From Paragordius varius (taxonomy: Eukaryota > Nematomorpha), in the NCBI GenBank assembly GCA_964247055.1, contig OZ176055.1, positions 1,674,001 to 1,738,000 on the forward strand: a stretch of 64,000 bases of DNA, given 5' to 3'. This document shows positions 48,993 through 60,540 of the stretch, in pieces. Numbering within the stretch: the stretch's first letter is position 1; each line of letters starts with the position of its first letter. The position numbers and the translations under genes were made by a program. The notes beneath the pieces were generated by a model, which was not told where the DNA came from, did no database searches, and worked only from the letters and a program-made list of their open reading frames with translations.

Positions 48993-49084
48993 GACAGTGT
49001 TTACCACGTGTCATAGTGTGAGACGCGTTTCGTCCTTGTTGTGGACTCATCAGCCACACATAATGAACACGGGTAAACACTGTC
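48993..49084 (-). ncRNA. Hammerhead ribozyme, type I-like, core intact
   Basis: Read on the minus strand, the core is CTGATGA, then stem II GTCC-ACAACAA-GGAC, then GAAA. A minimal stem III follows (AC-GC-GT, two pairs and a 2-nt loop), with the cleavage triplet GTC ending at 49022. Stem I closes both outer strands. The proximal six pairs are GTGTGG with TCACAC. An internal loop (TTCATTAT against TATGA) follows, and then a distal helix of about 17 pairs (GACAGTGTTTA with TAAACACTGTC, CC/GG, C/G, GTG/CAC, one bulged T). All invariant core positions are present. A very short stem III is known from some animal hammerheads, which may act as dimers. Confidence 0.85.
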
Positions 49085-49299
49085 AGTTCAGGAATTGTAT
49101 ATATATTGAGTTTTAGAGAATTTGAAGCCGAATACAGTCGGAAAAATCAATATTTCAGAGCTTAGAGGTATCATAATATCTGGCTGATTCTAGTATAATC
49201 GGTTGTCCAATTTGGACTCTAAGCTCTGAAATATTGATTTCCCCGACTGTATTCGGTTTCAAATTCTCTAAAACTCAATATATATACAATTCCTGAACT

Positions 49300-49387
49300 G
49301 ACAGTGTTTACCTGTGTTCATTATGTGTGGCTGATGAGTCCACAACAAGAAACGTGTCTCACTCTATGACAAGTGGTAAACACTGTC
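49300..49387 (+). ncRNA. Damaged hammerhead copy in the right arm
   Basis: This has the same module as the left-arm hammerhead, read on the plus strand. CTGATGAGTCCACAACAAG runs directly into AAACGTGTC. Four bases (GACG) of the 3' side of stem II are missing, so stem II cannot form. Stem I, the CTGATGA box and the GTC triplet remain. It is probably inactive. Confidence 0.75.
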
Positions 49388-49438
49388 AACAAAATTTAAG
49401 TTTCTTATAGTCTCTGTTGCTAATTAGGATATACTAAT

Positions 49439-49918
49439 ATGTCCAACCTACAACCAGATAGACTAACAATTTTACTCCTTTTGATTTATAAATTTAAGGA
49501 GATGGCGCCTTCCGCCAAAAAATTTTCTGATTTTCTAATTACATGTAATTGCTTATATAAAAAAAGTTTTAGCTCGTCCTTTAATACGCTCGAAAATCCT
49601 TTAGCAAAAATAAAAAAAACTATAGGATCTTTATCGGATTTCGTTTTCATTACTAATATAATATTAAAGGTATATATTGAAAACTTTATATTTTCAAAGT
49701 GTAGTCAAAAGGCATATAGGCGATTTGTGCATTTTAGTTTTTCGCTTAAATTTTTTTTATATGGCATTTGGTTCCCAATTATTTTTCAGGTTTCCAATTG
49801 TAAATTTGTAAAAGAAGACCAAATTATATTAGAAAACCCTTTCTGCAGCAAAAAAACTGTTGTCAGATTTAAAACTATTTTTGGACAAAAGTTTAGTTCA
49901 CGTACACTACATATTTAA
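49439..49918 (+). other. Open frame of 159 codons next to the hammerhead element
   Basis: The frame is unusually long for this AT content and starts inside the outer arm of the palindrome. It reads SNLQPDRLTILLLLIYKF, then KKFSDFLITCNCLYKKSF and further Phe/Lys/Ser-rich sequence. I recognise no family or splice structure. It could be part of an exon, remnant coding sequence of an element, or chance. Confidence 0.2.
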
Positions 49919-51516
49919 TAAAAGTGGCAAATATTGATAAATTTGTTGTACCATAAAGAGGATAAAACTAGTGCAAAAATACTTTTAAATAGTCAAAATA
50001 TATTTAACAAATGCAATAATTTTTTAGTCGTTATATTGTTCCTTTAGTTTTAAGTGTCAAAGCTGATAAAGTTTAAACAATTTTATATATATGAATTACC
50101 CACCTCAACCAATACGCTATATATAATCGCAATTGATCATCAGAGAATTTTAAATCTTTACAGATGTAAATAAGCAGAATTCGTTTTAAATAGATCTCAA
50201 AGTTTTCCAAAATAAGTAAAAGTCAATAAATTTTATATGCAAAGAGCGTTAGAAGGCATGACTCTGCCATAGCGATAATCTATAAAAGTACCTCGACAAT
50301 CTACGCCTTTATAAGTGACACCACTCTTTATTAATTTATATGGTCTTATATATTTCCGAAAAAATCAAATTTTTTATTTTGTGGACCTAATATTCAGATC
50401 AAAATGCTAATCGGGAGCTCACACTTAAAATTAAAAAAATATATATTTTTATATGGGCCTATTTTTGAAAGATACGATTTTTTCTGATTCGGATTTAAAA
50501 GTCCCAATTTGAATGGGTGGGCTCAACGCATAGGTAAATTTAAAAAATGACTCAACTATGATCTTACACACATTGTTTTTGAATGATGGCTGCATGTTTC
50601 CCCGTAAATAAATCACACATTGTCTAAATTATTTTAACTTATCCGATAAAAAACTTAATTATTCAGCGGCATCAACAAATATTATATCGCGTAATTTGGC
50701 CTTTTTTGTGTTATTTTAGGAAAACTATTTTAGCAAGTTTATGCCTAATAATTTATGTGTTATATATGCTAAAATGAAAAAAGCAGGGTAAAACATTATC
50801 TCGATGAAAGTCATATACAATTTTACAACTTTGTTTAAAAGTTAATTAACAAAAAAGTTGGATTCCTAATGATATACATTTTTCCACAATCGCATTCAAT
50901 TGGAGGTTTTGAGAGAGTATCATGCTCACGATCCTTTTAGTAATTTCAAATATTATATTTAAGTATTTTTCAATCTATTTCATAGGTGATCAATTAAAAA
51001 AAGTCTATGTTATGCACTAATTATCGTTTATTTAAGATTATTATTGCCTTGAAAGCTTGTTTTAAGTGTTTGAGTGGATACGGAGGCGAAACTAACACTT
51101 TTTAAACCCGTATTTGAATCAAAAATGATTTAAAATATATTTTTAACTTTTAAAACCAAAGCAATTTTAATTAAATAATCTGAAAAAATATTATTGATTA
51201 CGGATCAAATAATTAAAATATGCATTTCTAGGCAGTTAATTGACAAAAATCATCATCCCAAACTTTTAGCAAATTTTCAATAATTCTTTAATAAATCAGC
51301 TTGTAAGATTTTAAATAACTTTGGCATCTAATAATTTAGCAGCAAATTTCCGTTAATTAGTTATATTAATGATCAGATGATTGATATGGAATAAAATATA
51401 TATGAGATAAATTACATTTTAGAACAGATAATTTTTGGTTTTATATACAACCTTCATGTTTATCACAAAAATAACAAATTAAAGTGATATATGGTGAAAT
51501 TATTAATTTCCACTTA
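49919..51516. other. Intergenic region without recognised features
   Basis: This is AT-rich sequence. A short stretch near 50880-50960 (HNRIQLEVLREYHAHDPF) has a coding look but no acceptor that I can place, so it is not called. Confidence 0.3.
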
Positions 51517-52575
51517 CACAGTGTCAGAAAATAACCTGATGAAAATATATATTCTGATAGGAAAATGCATCAGGATAATTATGGTGCTTTTGGTTTTGGG
51601 CGTTATGAGTATTTTAAGAAAGTTTTTCATCCAACTTTTAGGATAAATGCTTCATATAGAAAAATAGAAACATTTGAGCACATTAAATAAATTTTTTTGG
51701 GTGATTAAATGCTTCATTCCATAAAACTTCACTAAAATATATTATAAGCTTAAATAAAGAAAACAATATTAAAATATTTTAATTTTTAATTGTGGGCTTC
51801 GAAAGTCTTTTTGCTTTTCGGAAACGGGCTAATAAACGCAAAAATGCCGGGATCGTGTGATAAAATTTTTAAATATATGCAAATTTTGACAAAAAATATT
51901 TTTTAACTAAAGCTTACTTGTAGAAAAATTTAATTTTTAGCAAAATTTTGCTGAAGCGTACTTTCTGCTATTTTTAGGGATGATGGAAACGGTAATAAAC
52001 CCTTGTATTGTAACTTTTCCATATGATGATGTTACACATTTCTGTCGCTTCAGAATTTTAATTTAAAGGTTCCCTTACTTTCAATTTTTAAAGAGTTCTC
52101 CTATAAAAATACAATATATTGGCATAAATTTGAAGACAAACGATTTTAATCAAAATTCTGAGGTGATAAAAATATTCAGCATAAAAACTATAGAGAAAAA
52201 GTGTTTTCATATCGCTTTTATCATCCCTAAAAAGGGATGAAGTACGTTTCGATAAAATTATGCATTTTTTAAAAAAAATTAGCCCGTTTTAGAAAAGCAA
52301 AAATATTTGGGACTTTCAGCCCACATCTATAAAATAAAATATTAGAAAATATTTTTTTACTCAATATATGCAGTTTATTATATATATTAGTGTTATTTTT
52401 TGGAATGAAGCATTAAGCATCAAAAAAACATTATTAAAAAACGTTCTCACTTACCCCAAAAGTGTTATAACTTTCTTATGCCACTCGTAACCCCAAAACC
52501 AAAAGCACCAGATACCTGATGCATCTTTCTATTGGAATATATATATTTAAGGCTAATTTTATGTGTACACTATGT
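51517..52575. mobile_element. Foldback element of about 1.06 kb
   Basis: The ends are ACAGTGTCAG... and, inverted, ACATAGTGTACAC. The long imperfect arms share GGTGCTTTTGGTTTTGG, AAATGCATCAGG and TTTTTAGGGATGATG with their inverses in the right half. The arms are about 350-450 bp around an AT-rich centre. No coding capacity is seen. Confidence 0.65.
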
Positions 52576-52704
52576 TATAATATGCCTAGGGTTTCAACCG
52601 CCCCAATTTGTTTTAAAGGATATATGAAAAAGATAAATTAAGTATTAATCCTAAATCATTAACGATAGATGCATAAATACGATAAAATATCTTGCTTTTT
52701 TCAG

Positions 52705-53057
52705 TTATTATCCGATAAATCCGAATATATTAAACTTGGCTTAAACCGCGTCATGTACAAAAAAGTCATCGTACTCCATTTTTTGATCCCTAATCGTGCT
52801 CTAGAAGAATTTGAATTACTATTAAAATTTATTAGGTAAAGCTTTGAAATATGTAAATAGGCACGTTAATTTATTTTTTAAGTCTTACTTATACCTAATT
52901 AAAATTAAATTAATCAACATCCACAAAATATATAAGTGTCAAATTATTATCTGCAGATGTTTTTAAAAATATAGGTAATCTAAATTATTTTTTTAATTGT
53001 GGATTCAGGGTACACACAATCTTTAAGCTAAAAAAAGATATAACAAAAATATTTTAA
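52705..53057 (+). CDS. Two terminal exons of an unrecognised gene (partial)
   Basis: Exon 52705-52835 (acceptor TTTTTTCAG, donor TTAG|GTAAAG) reads LLSDKSEYIKLGLNRVMYKK, then VIVLHFLIPNRALEEFELLL and KFIR. It joins in phase to 53009-53057 (acceptor GGATTCAG), reading VHTIFKLKKDITKIF and stop. The composition and the paired splice signals look genuinely coding. The upstream exons must lie in 45-52.7 kb, but I could not place them. The stop is 81 nt upstream of the Lifeguard start codon. No family is recognised. Confidence 0.45.
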
Positions 53058-53138
53058 AATTATAATAATTATTCCCTTTAATCAGATGTTTACCCATAAA
53101 TATATCAATATTGAGGTTATCGGCTGATATATTCAGAT

Positions 53139-54071
53139 ATGACAATACCACCAAGCCAAGTTCCTCCTAATTTACCCCCCATACACCCTGGAATGGGTGC
53201 AGGTTAAATTTTTATATAATTAACGGTTTTCTTATGACTAAAATAGTGAATAATAAGCATTTTATTTTCAGGTCAATTTCAACCTGGGTATGGTGGAACA
53301 GGATATATGCCTGGAGTTCCTTCGTACAATCCAAATGTTCCAGTCGGACCTTTTGGTATGTATTTTTTATCAGAGTCTTTAAAAAGATAAATATAAATAT
53401 GGTCAGCTAAAAGTAACCATATATTTTTTAAGATTTAACATGTTTTTCTAAAAACCCACCTATATTTTTTTGTTAATCCAAGTTATCGGCCTTACAATAC
53501 CTGATTTAATTTGATTTTAGTTTATATATATTTTAAAAATATTTTTTTAACAATTTTTTATTTATTTATATTGCTATTATTGATTTTAGATAATTATACT
53601 TTTTATCATACTACTGTGTGTGCATACAACGTTTTTTTGATTTTATATATAGTAAAATATATTATAATTTGTTTTTTGGGTTAAGGTTTTTTATCTATAA
53701 TTATCATGTGTTTTATACATTATTATACAAAACACTTGTAATTTTTTGTTAAATTTTGTGCCATATTAAAAAATTTATATATAATTAATAATATTGCGTT
53801 AATATATATAATTTATAATCCCATACTTTAATGCTGATTGAATAAAACCAAGCTGTTTATAAATTTGATAATAACAAAAATATATTTTTAAATTGATAAT
53901 GATAGATATTTCAGGGGTAGATCACACCTCCTTTGCTGCCTAATCTTTAAAATTAAAGATATTATGAATAGTAAAAAAATTATTAAATTTTGGTCTCTAG
54001 TGTAGTTTTTGGCTATGCATTTGCCATTTTTTTCGCAACATATAACTCTGAAAGTACTATCATTTTTAATA

Positions 54072-54111
<40 letters not shown>

Positions 54112-55899
54112 AAAACAACAGTTAATCTCTGTAAAATTAAAATTCTCTTTTTTCAAATTTAGGAATAAATTATTGAAAATTGTCATTTCGTATTTGATGT
54201 TTAATAACGTTAACATTTTTTTTCCAGGCGCCGCCAGTCCAGGTGAATATGGGACAGAATGGGCAGGAACCTCATTTTCTGATAAGGCTATTCGTAAAGC
54301 TTTTATACGAAAGGTATTGTTCATTTGTCATATTTTACGCTCTTTTTTATTCTATAAATATTAATTATTGGATATTGCCCGAAAATTTTGGGCATAATTA
54401 TGCTTTATTAATTTTTCGGGCCATTTTTTAAAACCTCATAACACATGTAATTTAAATAACTTTAAATATGATTTATAATAATGGACCATTTATATATTAT
54501 ATATATATATATATGCCTTTAAGTAGTCAAAAATAATTTTTTAATTTAATCTGAAATTCATAAATAATTATTAGGCCAAAAATAGTTTACTGAATTTTTT
54601 TTCCGTTATTTCGTTAGACTATCATACTGATATATCATGAATGCAACTTAAAAGATAAATTTAATTGACTTGAAATCCCCTTTTAGTAATCGGCTTTTTT
54701 AATCGAATATGAGAAATATTTAGAAATATTGTTTTAAACCAGTAAATAATTAAAATATCCTCATAAAACCTTAATAAAATTGATATTTCCAAAAAAATTT
54801 TTTTCCTAAATAAGACTATCCAATCGGCAAGAACTAAAAAAATTGATCTTATTGTGTTTGCATTGTCCAGTTTGATGTTCGAAATTAAATAAAATTCTTT
54901 TGAATGCCACGTTTTTTGAGTCAAAAATTCGGCTTATGTTGAAAATCCCCGCTTTAAACTGGGGCATTTTCTGCCCGTATTACATTTATTATATTGTAGC
55001 TAAGAATATTTTTTTACAAAGAAAGTTTCCTCATTTACAACATAAACAAAACAAAACAAAAATTATCCTTATAAACTTTTATTTATATGAAATAATATAC
55101 TTGTTTTGTGCACAAAATAATGTTTTTCCAATATATTATACTTTTTGGCTATACATTAGGTTTACCTTATTCTCTTGTGTCAATTGGCGCTTACGGCCGG
55201 AATAATTGCCATGTTTATATTCATGTAAAATCTTTACTAAATCCATAAATGTATTATACAGGAAAATTAAATTTAAACTACTGACTACACTAGTACAACA
55301 TAAAAGAGTTTTTTTTTCGCTATAGGAAAACCATATTTTTTTGATAAAATGTAACTTTTAGTTTTGATTTACAAAATGGGAATTTGAAATGTAATTTGTA
55401 GAAATTCAATTATATATAATTTAAAATTATTATTTTTTAGTTAAGGTATGCATTTTAATGGGTGCTTATTTTACGCTATATAGATTAGAGCAATTTGCAA
55501 CACAGTAGTGTATGGAAAAAAACAACAAAATATTGAATAAACAATCTTTTCCTTTCTTTTTTTCCATACACTACTGTGTTGCAAATTACCCAACTCTATA
55601 GTTTAGTAATAAGCAACTATTAAAATGCATACTGTAATATAGGAAAAATATGTTAAAAAGTATGGTTGCTTTTTTTGAAAAAATATATGTGTCTTTTTGT
55701 TTTAGCATTTTTTCTGTGTGATTTTAATTACTGTAGCGCATAATTGGAATTATTTCATAAAGATTGTAATTCAATTAAAAAAGAAATTACAAAAAAAATT
55801 TAAATTTTCCTTCAATGCATGCTTTTAATTTTGATTTTTGTGAAAACTTTATCCCCTTTAGTCGTAATAATATTAGAGAAAGTCTTTAAGTTTTCTGGT

Positions 55900-55939
<40 letters not shown>

Positions 55940-58900
55940 ATTTACAGTTCAAATTCACTCTTAAACAATTCAAATTCACCCTTGAACAATTCAAATTCAC
56001 CCTCGAACAATTCAAATTCATCCTCAAATAAAATATATGTTTTTTTAAGATTAAAAATTACCTATATTTTAATATATTTTTAAAAATAAAATTTTGTTTT
56101 AAATTAAAATAATACTGAAAAAATAATTAATTATGCCATAAATATATATTTTATATTAATAACGAGTTATATTAGTTCGAAAACACACATTTTATTTTTA
56201 GGGTGAATTTGAATTGTTCGAGGGTGAATTTGAATTGTTCGAGGGTGAATTTGAATTGTTCAAGAGTGAATTTGAACTGTAAATGGTATATATATATATA
56301 TATATATTTCTTGATAGATTCTAATAAATTTCTTTTTTACATTATATGCAATATATTTTATTTCTTTATAATTTAGACCTGAGCTTAGATTCTATGTGCA
56401 AAGGAATATGTGGACCTATTATATGGCATTGTAAGTTTTTCTGCCATTAACTTTTACTATTTTTTTATCGTTGTTTTATTGTTAAACAATTTTAGAAAAT
56501 TAATTTTTTACTATCCTAGTTTTTATACATGATATTACTTTACAAAAGTTGAAACAATTTTGCATTTTGCATCAGATAAAAATGTTATTTGGCTTTTAAT
56601 TACAATACAAAATGATTAAAAAAGTTTTTAATTCAGAAAACCTAACTGTATTTTAATTAAAATTAATTATTTTGGTAATAATTTTAGTGTAGATATAATT
56701 TATTTTATAATCTTATTTTAAATCAATTACATTTTGTATTATAGTGCTATATTTTTTGGCGTATATTTGGCTCTCGTATGTTGTGCCGATTTAAGGCGAA
56801 AATTCCCTGGAAATTTTATATGCCTGTTTATATTTGTAAGTCCTTTTTTTTGTCTTACCTTAAAACTTTTTAATATTATATTTATTTAATAAAATATTTT
56901 TTTTGCTGATATATTAATTTATAGACGCTATCCATGGCCTATATGATGGGCGTGATGAGCTCGTAAGAATTTCAATTTTTCGATTTTTTTAATAATTTCA
57001 AATTTCCAATTTTTTATATTTCCAATTTTTATACTCTTTAAAATAGCTGGTTATACCGTTATAACCAAAAATTCGAAATTAATTAAATAATAATTCCAAT
57101 ATATATTTTTGAAAAATCATATGTACGTGCTTTTGCCATTTATATATTAAATATATTTCCTTTTTGGTTATCTAAAAAATATATTACTTAGGTTTTATCG
57201 TACAAGTATTGTACTAATGGCTATGGGGATATGTTGCGTAGTTTGTTTTGCCATAATTATTTTCTCCATGCAATCCAAGGTGAGTTCTATAAGTTATTGT
57301 TACCCTAAAAACTTTTTTGGATTATTAAAACAATGTTTAGATATCAGAAAAATTAATTTTACGCTTGATATTATATTTTGCAATAATTTGTTTTTTTAAG
57401 CTTTTACCATTTATACAATATAAGATTAGACACATTAAAATTTTTCTGTTCTATAGATTAATTTATGTCATTATTCCTTAATTTCTATTTGAAAGTTTTA
57501 AACATATTTTTAAACAAACTTGTTTTCTTAGTCCAATAAAAACCATCTCTGTGTAATTTTTTAATTAATTATATTAAAATCATGAAAAATATTTTTTCAT
57601 ATAATTTAAATTTTAATGGCAACGTCAATTATATGCATAGACAATATCTATCATATAGGAGCTAAATTTAAAAAAACATAAAACTTTTGAAATATATGTT
57701 TACGATGACATGAAATTGATAAATAAAGTTCCGATATTGCAAAATCGAGAATAGTTAGCTTATTAATCTAAAATCAATTTAATCATTGTATAAGACAATT
57801 TAAATTATTTAGTATTCTGTAAATATCCATATATTTAAAATAACGACTTCCGCATTCCATACATTGTAATATTACATTTTTAATAGTGGTTTAAAGCGAT
57901 AAATATACGATACAATTATTTAATTTTATATTCTTAAAAATTTATTACACAACTTTAAATAAATTTATGTCAAATATCACAAACCGCTAATAAGAATAGA
58001 TTAAACATATATACCATTTACAATTCAAATTCACCCTTGAAGATTAAAATTAACCTTTAAACAATTTAAATTCACTCTTTAATATTAAAATTATCTATAT
58101 TTTTTAAATTTTTAAAAATTTTGTATGTAATCCAAATACTGAAAAAATAATAAACTTTACCATAAAAATATATTTAATTTTAATGATGAGAGTTATATTA
58201 GACGGAAATTTCCTAATTTATTTTTAGGGTGAATTTGAATTGTAAATGGTATACATAAATATTTATGTTTATAGTTTGATTTTACAAGACTGGGCGGCAT
58301 TCTGTTTGTGTTCTTCATTGTTGTATTCATCTTTGGGATCATAGCGATTTTCACGCATAATAGGGTAATTTTTTTACCTGTTTTCTCTATATTTTTAACA
58401 TTTATACATAATTAACTAATTTTAATTTACCTTTTTTATAATTAATTTATATATGAATTATATATAATAGATTATGAATACTGTGTATGCTGCATTCATG
58501 GCCTTTTTATTTATGGGGGTATGTATATTTTTACTAAAAATTGATTAAATGGTAAATAAAATTTTTTTAAACTTAATTAACTTTAATAAGTTTTTTGTCT
58601 TAAAACCCTTGACTAATATTCTCTACCTAAATAGCATATGCTTATTGATAGGAGCTTAATTATTAAGGTTTTCTTTAGGAAAAATAATACTTTTTAATAA
58701 GAAAAACTATTATTGATTGGGAAAAATATAATGACGATAATCCGCTCTAAAAATATTTTTAAAATTAGCACATATGTAAAATCTTAGTTAAAGAATATTT
58801 TAACGGTAACTTCTAAAAAATTACAGATTCTACTGTCATTACTGTTTAGTATAAGTGGAATATCCAGCACGCAGCCCGCACTGATTTTTTTGCAAATAAA

Positions 58901-59191
58901 GAAAAATAAAGATTGTAGATCCCTATATATATATTAACATAATTCAGAAGGCATTTTATTACAATTAACTAATAATCATAAAAAAAATCAAAATTTTGTT
59001 TTGGACACCCTCTGAAATTATATATTTTTTTGCTAATTTAGTATCTGGCTTACGATACTCAAACCTTGATGGGTAACAAACGGTATGCCCTTGGAACGGA
59101 GGAATACATATTTGCGGCCCTTCAACTTTACCTGGATATCATTTACATTTTTATGGCTATCTTGAGTCTTTCGGGTTATGCTAACAATTAA
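53139..59191 (+). CDS. LFG: Lifeguard/TMBIM (Bax inhibitor-1 family) protein, eleven exons
   Basis: The exons 53139-53202, 53272-53355, 54228-54313, 55160-55224, 56377-56430, 56745-56835, 56925-56962, 57192-57279, 58275-58364, 58471-58518 and 59042-59191 join to 858 nt (285 residues). These are multi-pass membrane proteins of Golgi, ER or plasma membrane that affect calcium and apoptosis. A Pro/Gly/Tyr-rich cytosolic N-terminus (QFQPGYGGTGYMPGVPSY) is followed by the family entry motif FSDKAIRKAFIRKVYLIL. Seven hydrophobic segments follow, with diagnostic stretches YVQRNMWTYYMAL, RRKFPGNF, SFYRTSIV, FSMQSKFDFTRLGGIL and AYDTQTLMGNKRYALGTEEY. The last segment is YLDIIYIFMAILSLSG. The two conserved C-terminal aspartates (in YDTQ and YLDII) are present. 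The length is normal for the family. The ATG lies 2 nt after an acceptor-like ATATTCAG. Introns 4 and 8 hold family a and b MITEs. Confidence 0.93.
54066..54109. repeat. (TA)n microsatellite (Lifeguard intron 2)
   Basis: This is a TA run within the intron before exon 3. Frames translated across it are artefacts. Confidence 0.9.
55445..55636. mobile_element. Family a MITE, copy 6 (Lifeguard intron 4)
   Basis: GGTATGCATTTTAATGGGTG starts it and AAGCAACTATTAAAATGCAT then ACTG ends it. It has internal CAATTTGCAACACAGTAGTG and its inverse. Confidence 0.85.
55935..56290. mobile_element. Family b MITE, copy 5, inserted in a (TA)n run
   Basis: Left: TATACCATTTACAGTTCAAA and tandem CAATTCAAATTCACCCTTGA units. 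Right: GGGTGAATTTGAATTGTTCG units ending GAACTGTAAATGGTATA. A TA run flanks both sides (about 55902-55936 and 56285-56308), indicating insertion into a TA microsatellite. Confidence 0.85.
58010..58253. mobile_element. Family b MITE, copy 6 (Lifeguard intron 8)
   Basis: TATACCATTTACAATTC starts it and GAATTGTAAATGGTATA ends it. It has a single unit of the CACCC repeat at each end and lies 22 nt before exon 9. Confidence 0.8.
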
Positions 59192-60169
59192 AATAGTCTA
59201 TTATATATATATATCCATTTAATATCTGTTTTTTTTACGAAAACACATTTTTGCATGTGCTAATCAAAAAAAGAAACAATTTTTTTACAACACATTTCAC
59301 TGGTGGCATAGTTAATTTTTTTCTCTTTAAAAATAAACTCGAAATTCAGACGTCAAATTTCCTCATTTTTAACAAATTTTAATGTAGACTTATCCACTCA
59401 ACCAATTCTTAAACATAGTATTTATTTAATAACAACAGAATAATAAATGTTTAATATATAAGTTAGTTATGATGATGCCTTATATGGGTATATGCAATAT
59501 AAATTTTTAATTGTCAGAAAAATAGACAACTATATATACACATAAATACATTTATTACTTTTTTGTGATTTTATTTATATATTTTATCTTATCCTATGTA
59601 CAGTATAGTTTTCAAAGCATTGCATAATTATAATATATGTTAACGCAGTGTACCCCTATTTTCAACACATATGCACTTTAAATAAATGTCGAAGTAATTG
59701 TTTTGATTCCAAATATATTTGAGAGATTATAAGATCGAGCCTTGTACCCCTTTATTAATGATATCATATATAGGACGACATTTTAAGCCAAAATCAAAGC
59801 TTATGGAATTTTATGCTTTAGACAAAGAAAATATTGGTGTATTATAATAGAAATATCTCTTTTTTTGGTTGCATGGGTATAATTTTCGGGTATTCATTTA
59901 AACTGCCTCTGTAATATAACGGCTGCACAGAGTTAAGATTCTTGTGGATATATTCATAAATTAAAGTTTTAAATCAATGATAAATTATATTTTAAATGTG
60001 AAGACCGAATATAATCCAATTAATTTTGGTTAAAAACTAAATAAAAAAGTTTAAAGACCAATTTGTTATGTTTAAGATCAACTTAAAATTAAAGGACTAA
60101 TTTGAAATGTTCAGTAACACTTAGATACTTCACAAGACCTTTGAGTGCCAACGATGTACATTTATTCAA

Positions 60170-60270
60170 TAGCAATCATTTTTCAATCAAACGCAACATT
60201 TTATTGAAGAATGTTATGTTTGCTTGAAATATGTTGCATTAGCTTGAATGTTGTTTTGACTGACAAATGG
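60170..60270. repeat. CAAACGCAACA / TGTTGCATTAGCTTG motif repeat
   Basis: TTCAATCAAACGCAACATTT is followed by the inverse GTTATGTTTGCTTGAAATAT and TTGCATTAGCTTGAATG. It resembles the blocks near 6400, 12050, 16600 and 22700. The remaining DNA between 59192 and 60480 shows no gene. Confidence 0.4.
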
Positions 60271-60540
60271 TAGAATGATTTTTATCGTTTTATATCATTA
60301 TTTTATGAAATTTACCAATAATTTAATTGCATTTATTATATTTGAGTAGTAGATTCTCTATTTATATTGAATTATCTTTTTCTAGCTCAACTTTTTTTAT
60401 CCATAATCAATATTTTTTCAAATATTTGAGTTTAATATTTTAACTTATATATATAAAGGCAATTATATTAAAAAAACCGCCGTACTTTATTAGACCCTAA
60501 ATTTTCCTTTATAAATCTATATATTTATAAAAATGGAAAA

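Larger units (their letters stand above)
48891..49491. mobile_element. Palindromic element carrying hammerhead ribozyme motifs
   Basis: Arms of about 275-280 bp (48891-49169 and 49216-49491) are inverted copies around a spacer of about 46 bp. Landmarks are AGGTTGGACATATTAGTATA at the outer end and ATATTTCAGAGCTTAGAG at the inner end. Each arm contains a hammerhead module; only the one read on the minus strand in the left arm is complete. I see no other copy of this element in the window and no coding sequence in the arms. Retrozymes and Penelope-like elements are known to carry hammerheads, but the inverted arrangement here is not the tandem one usual for those. Confidence 0.8.

Noticed and set aside
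53888-54364. Overlapping frames around the TA run in Lifeguard intron 2
   Set aside because: They translate the microsatellite (IYIYIY) or run antisense to Lifeguard exon 3.
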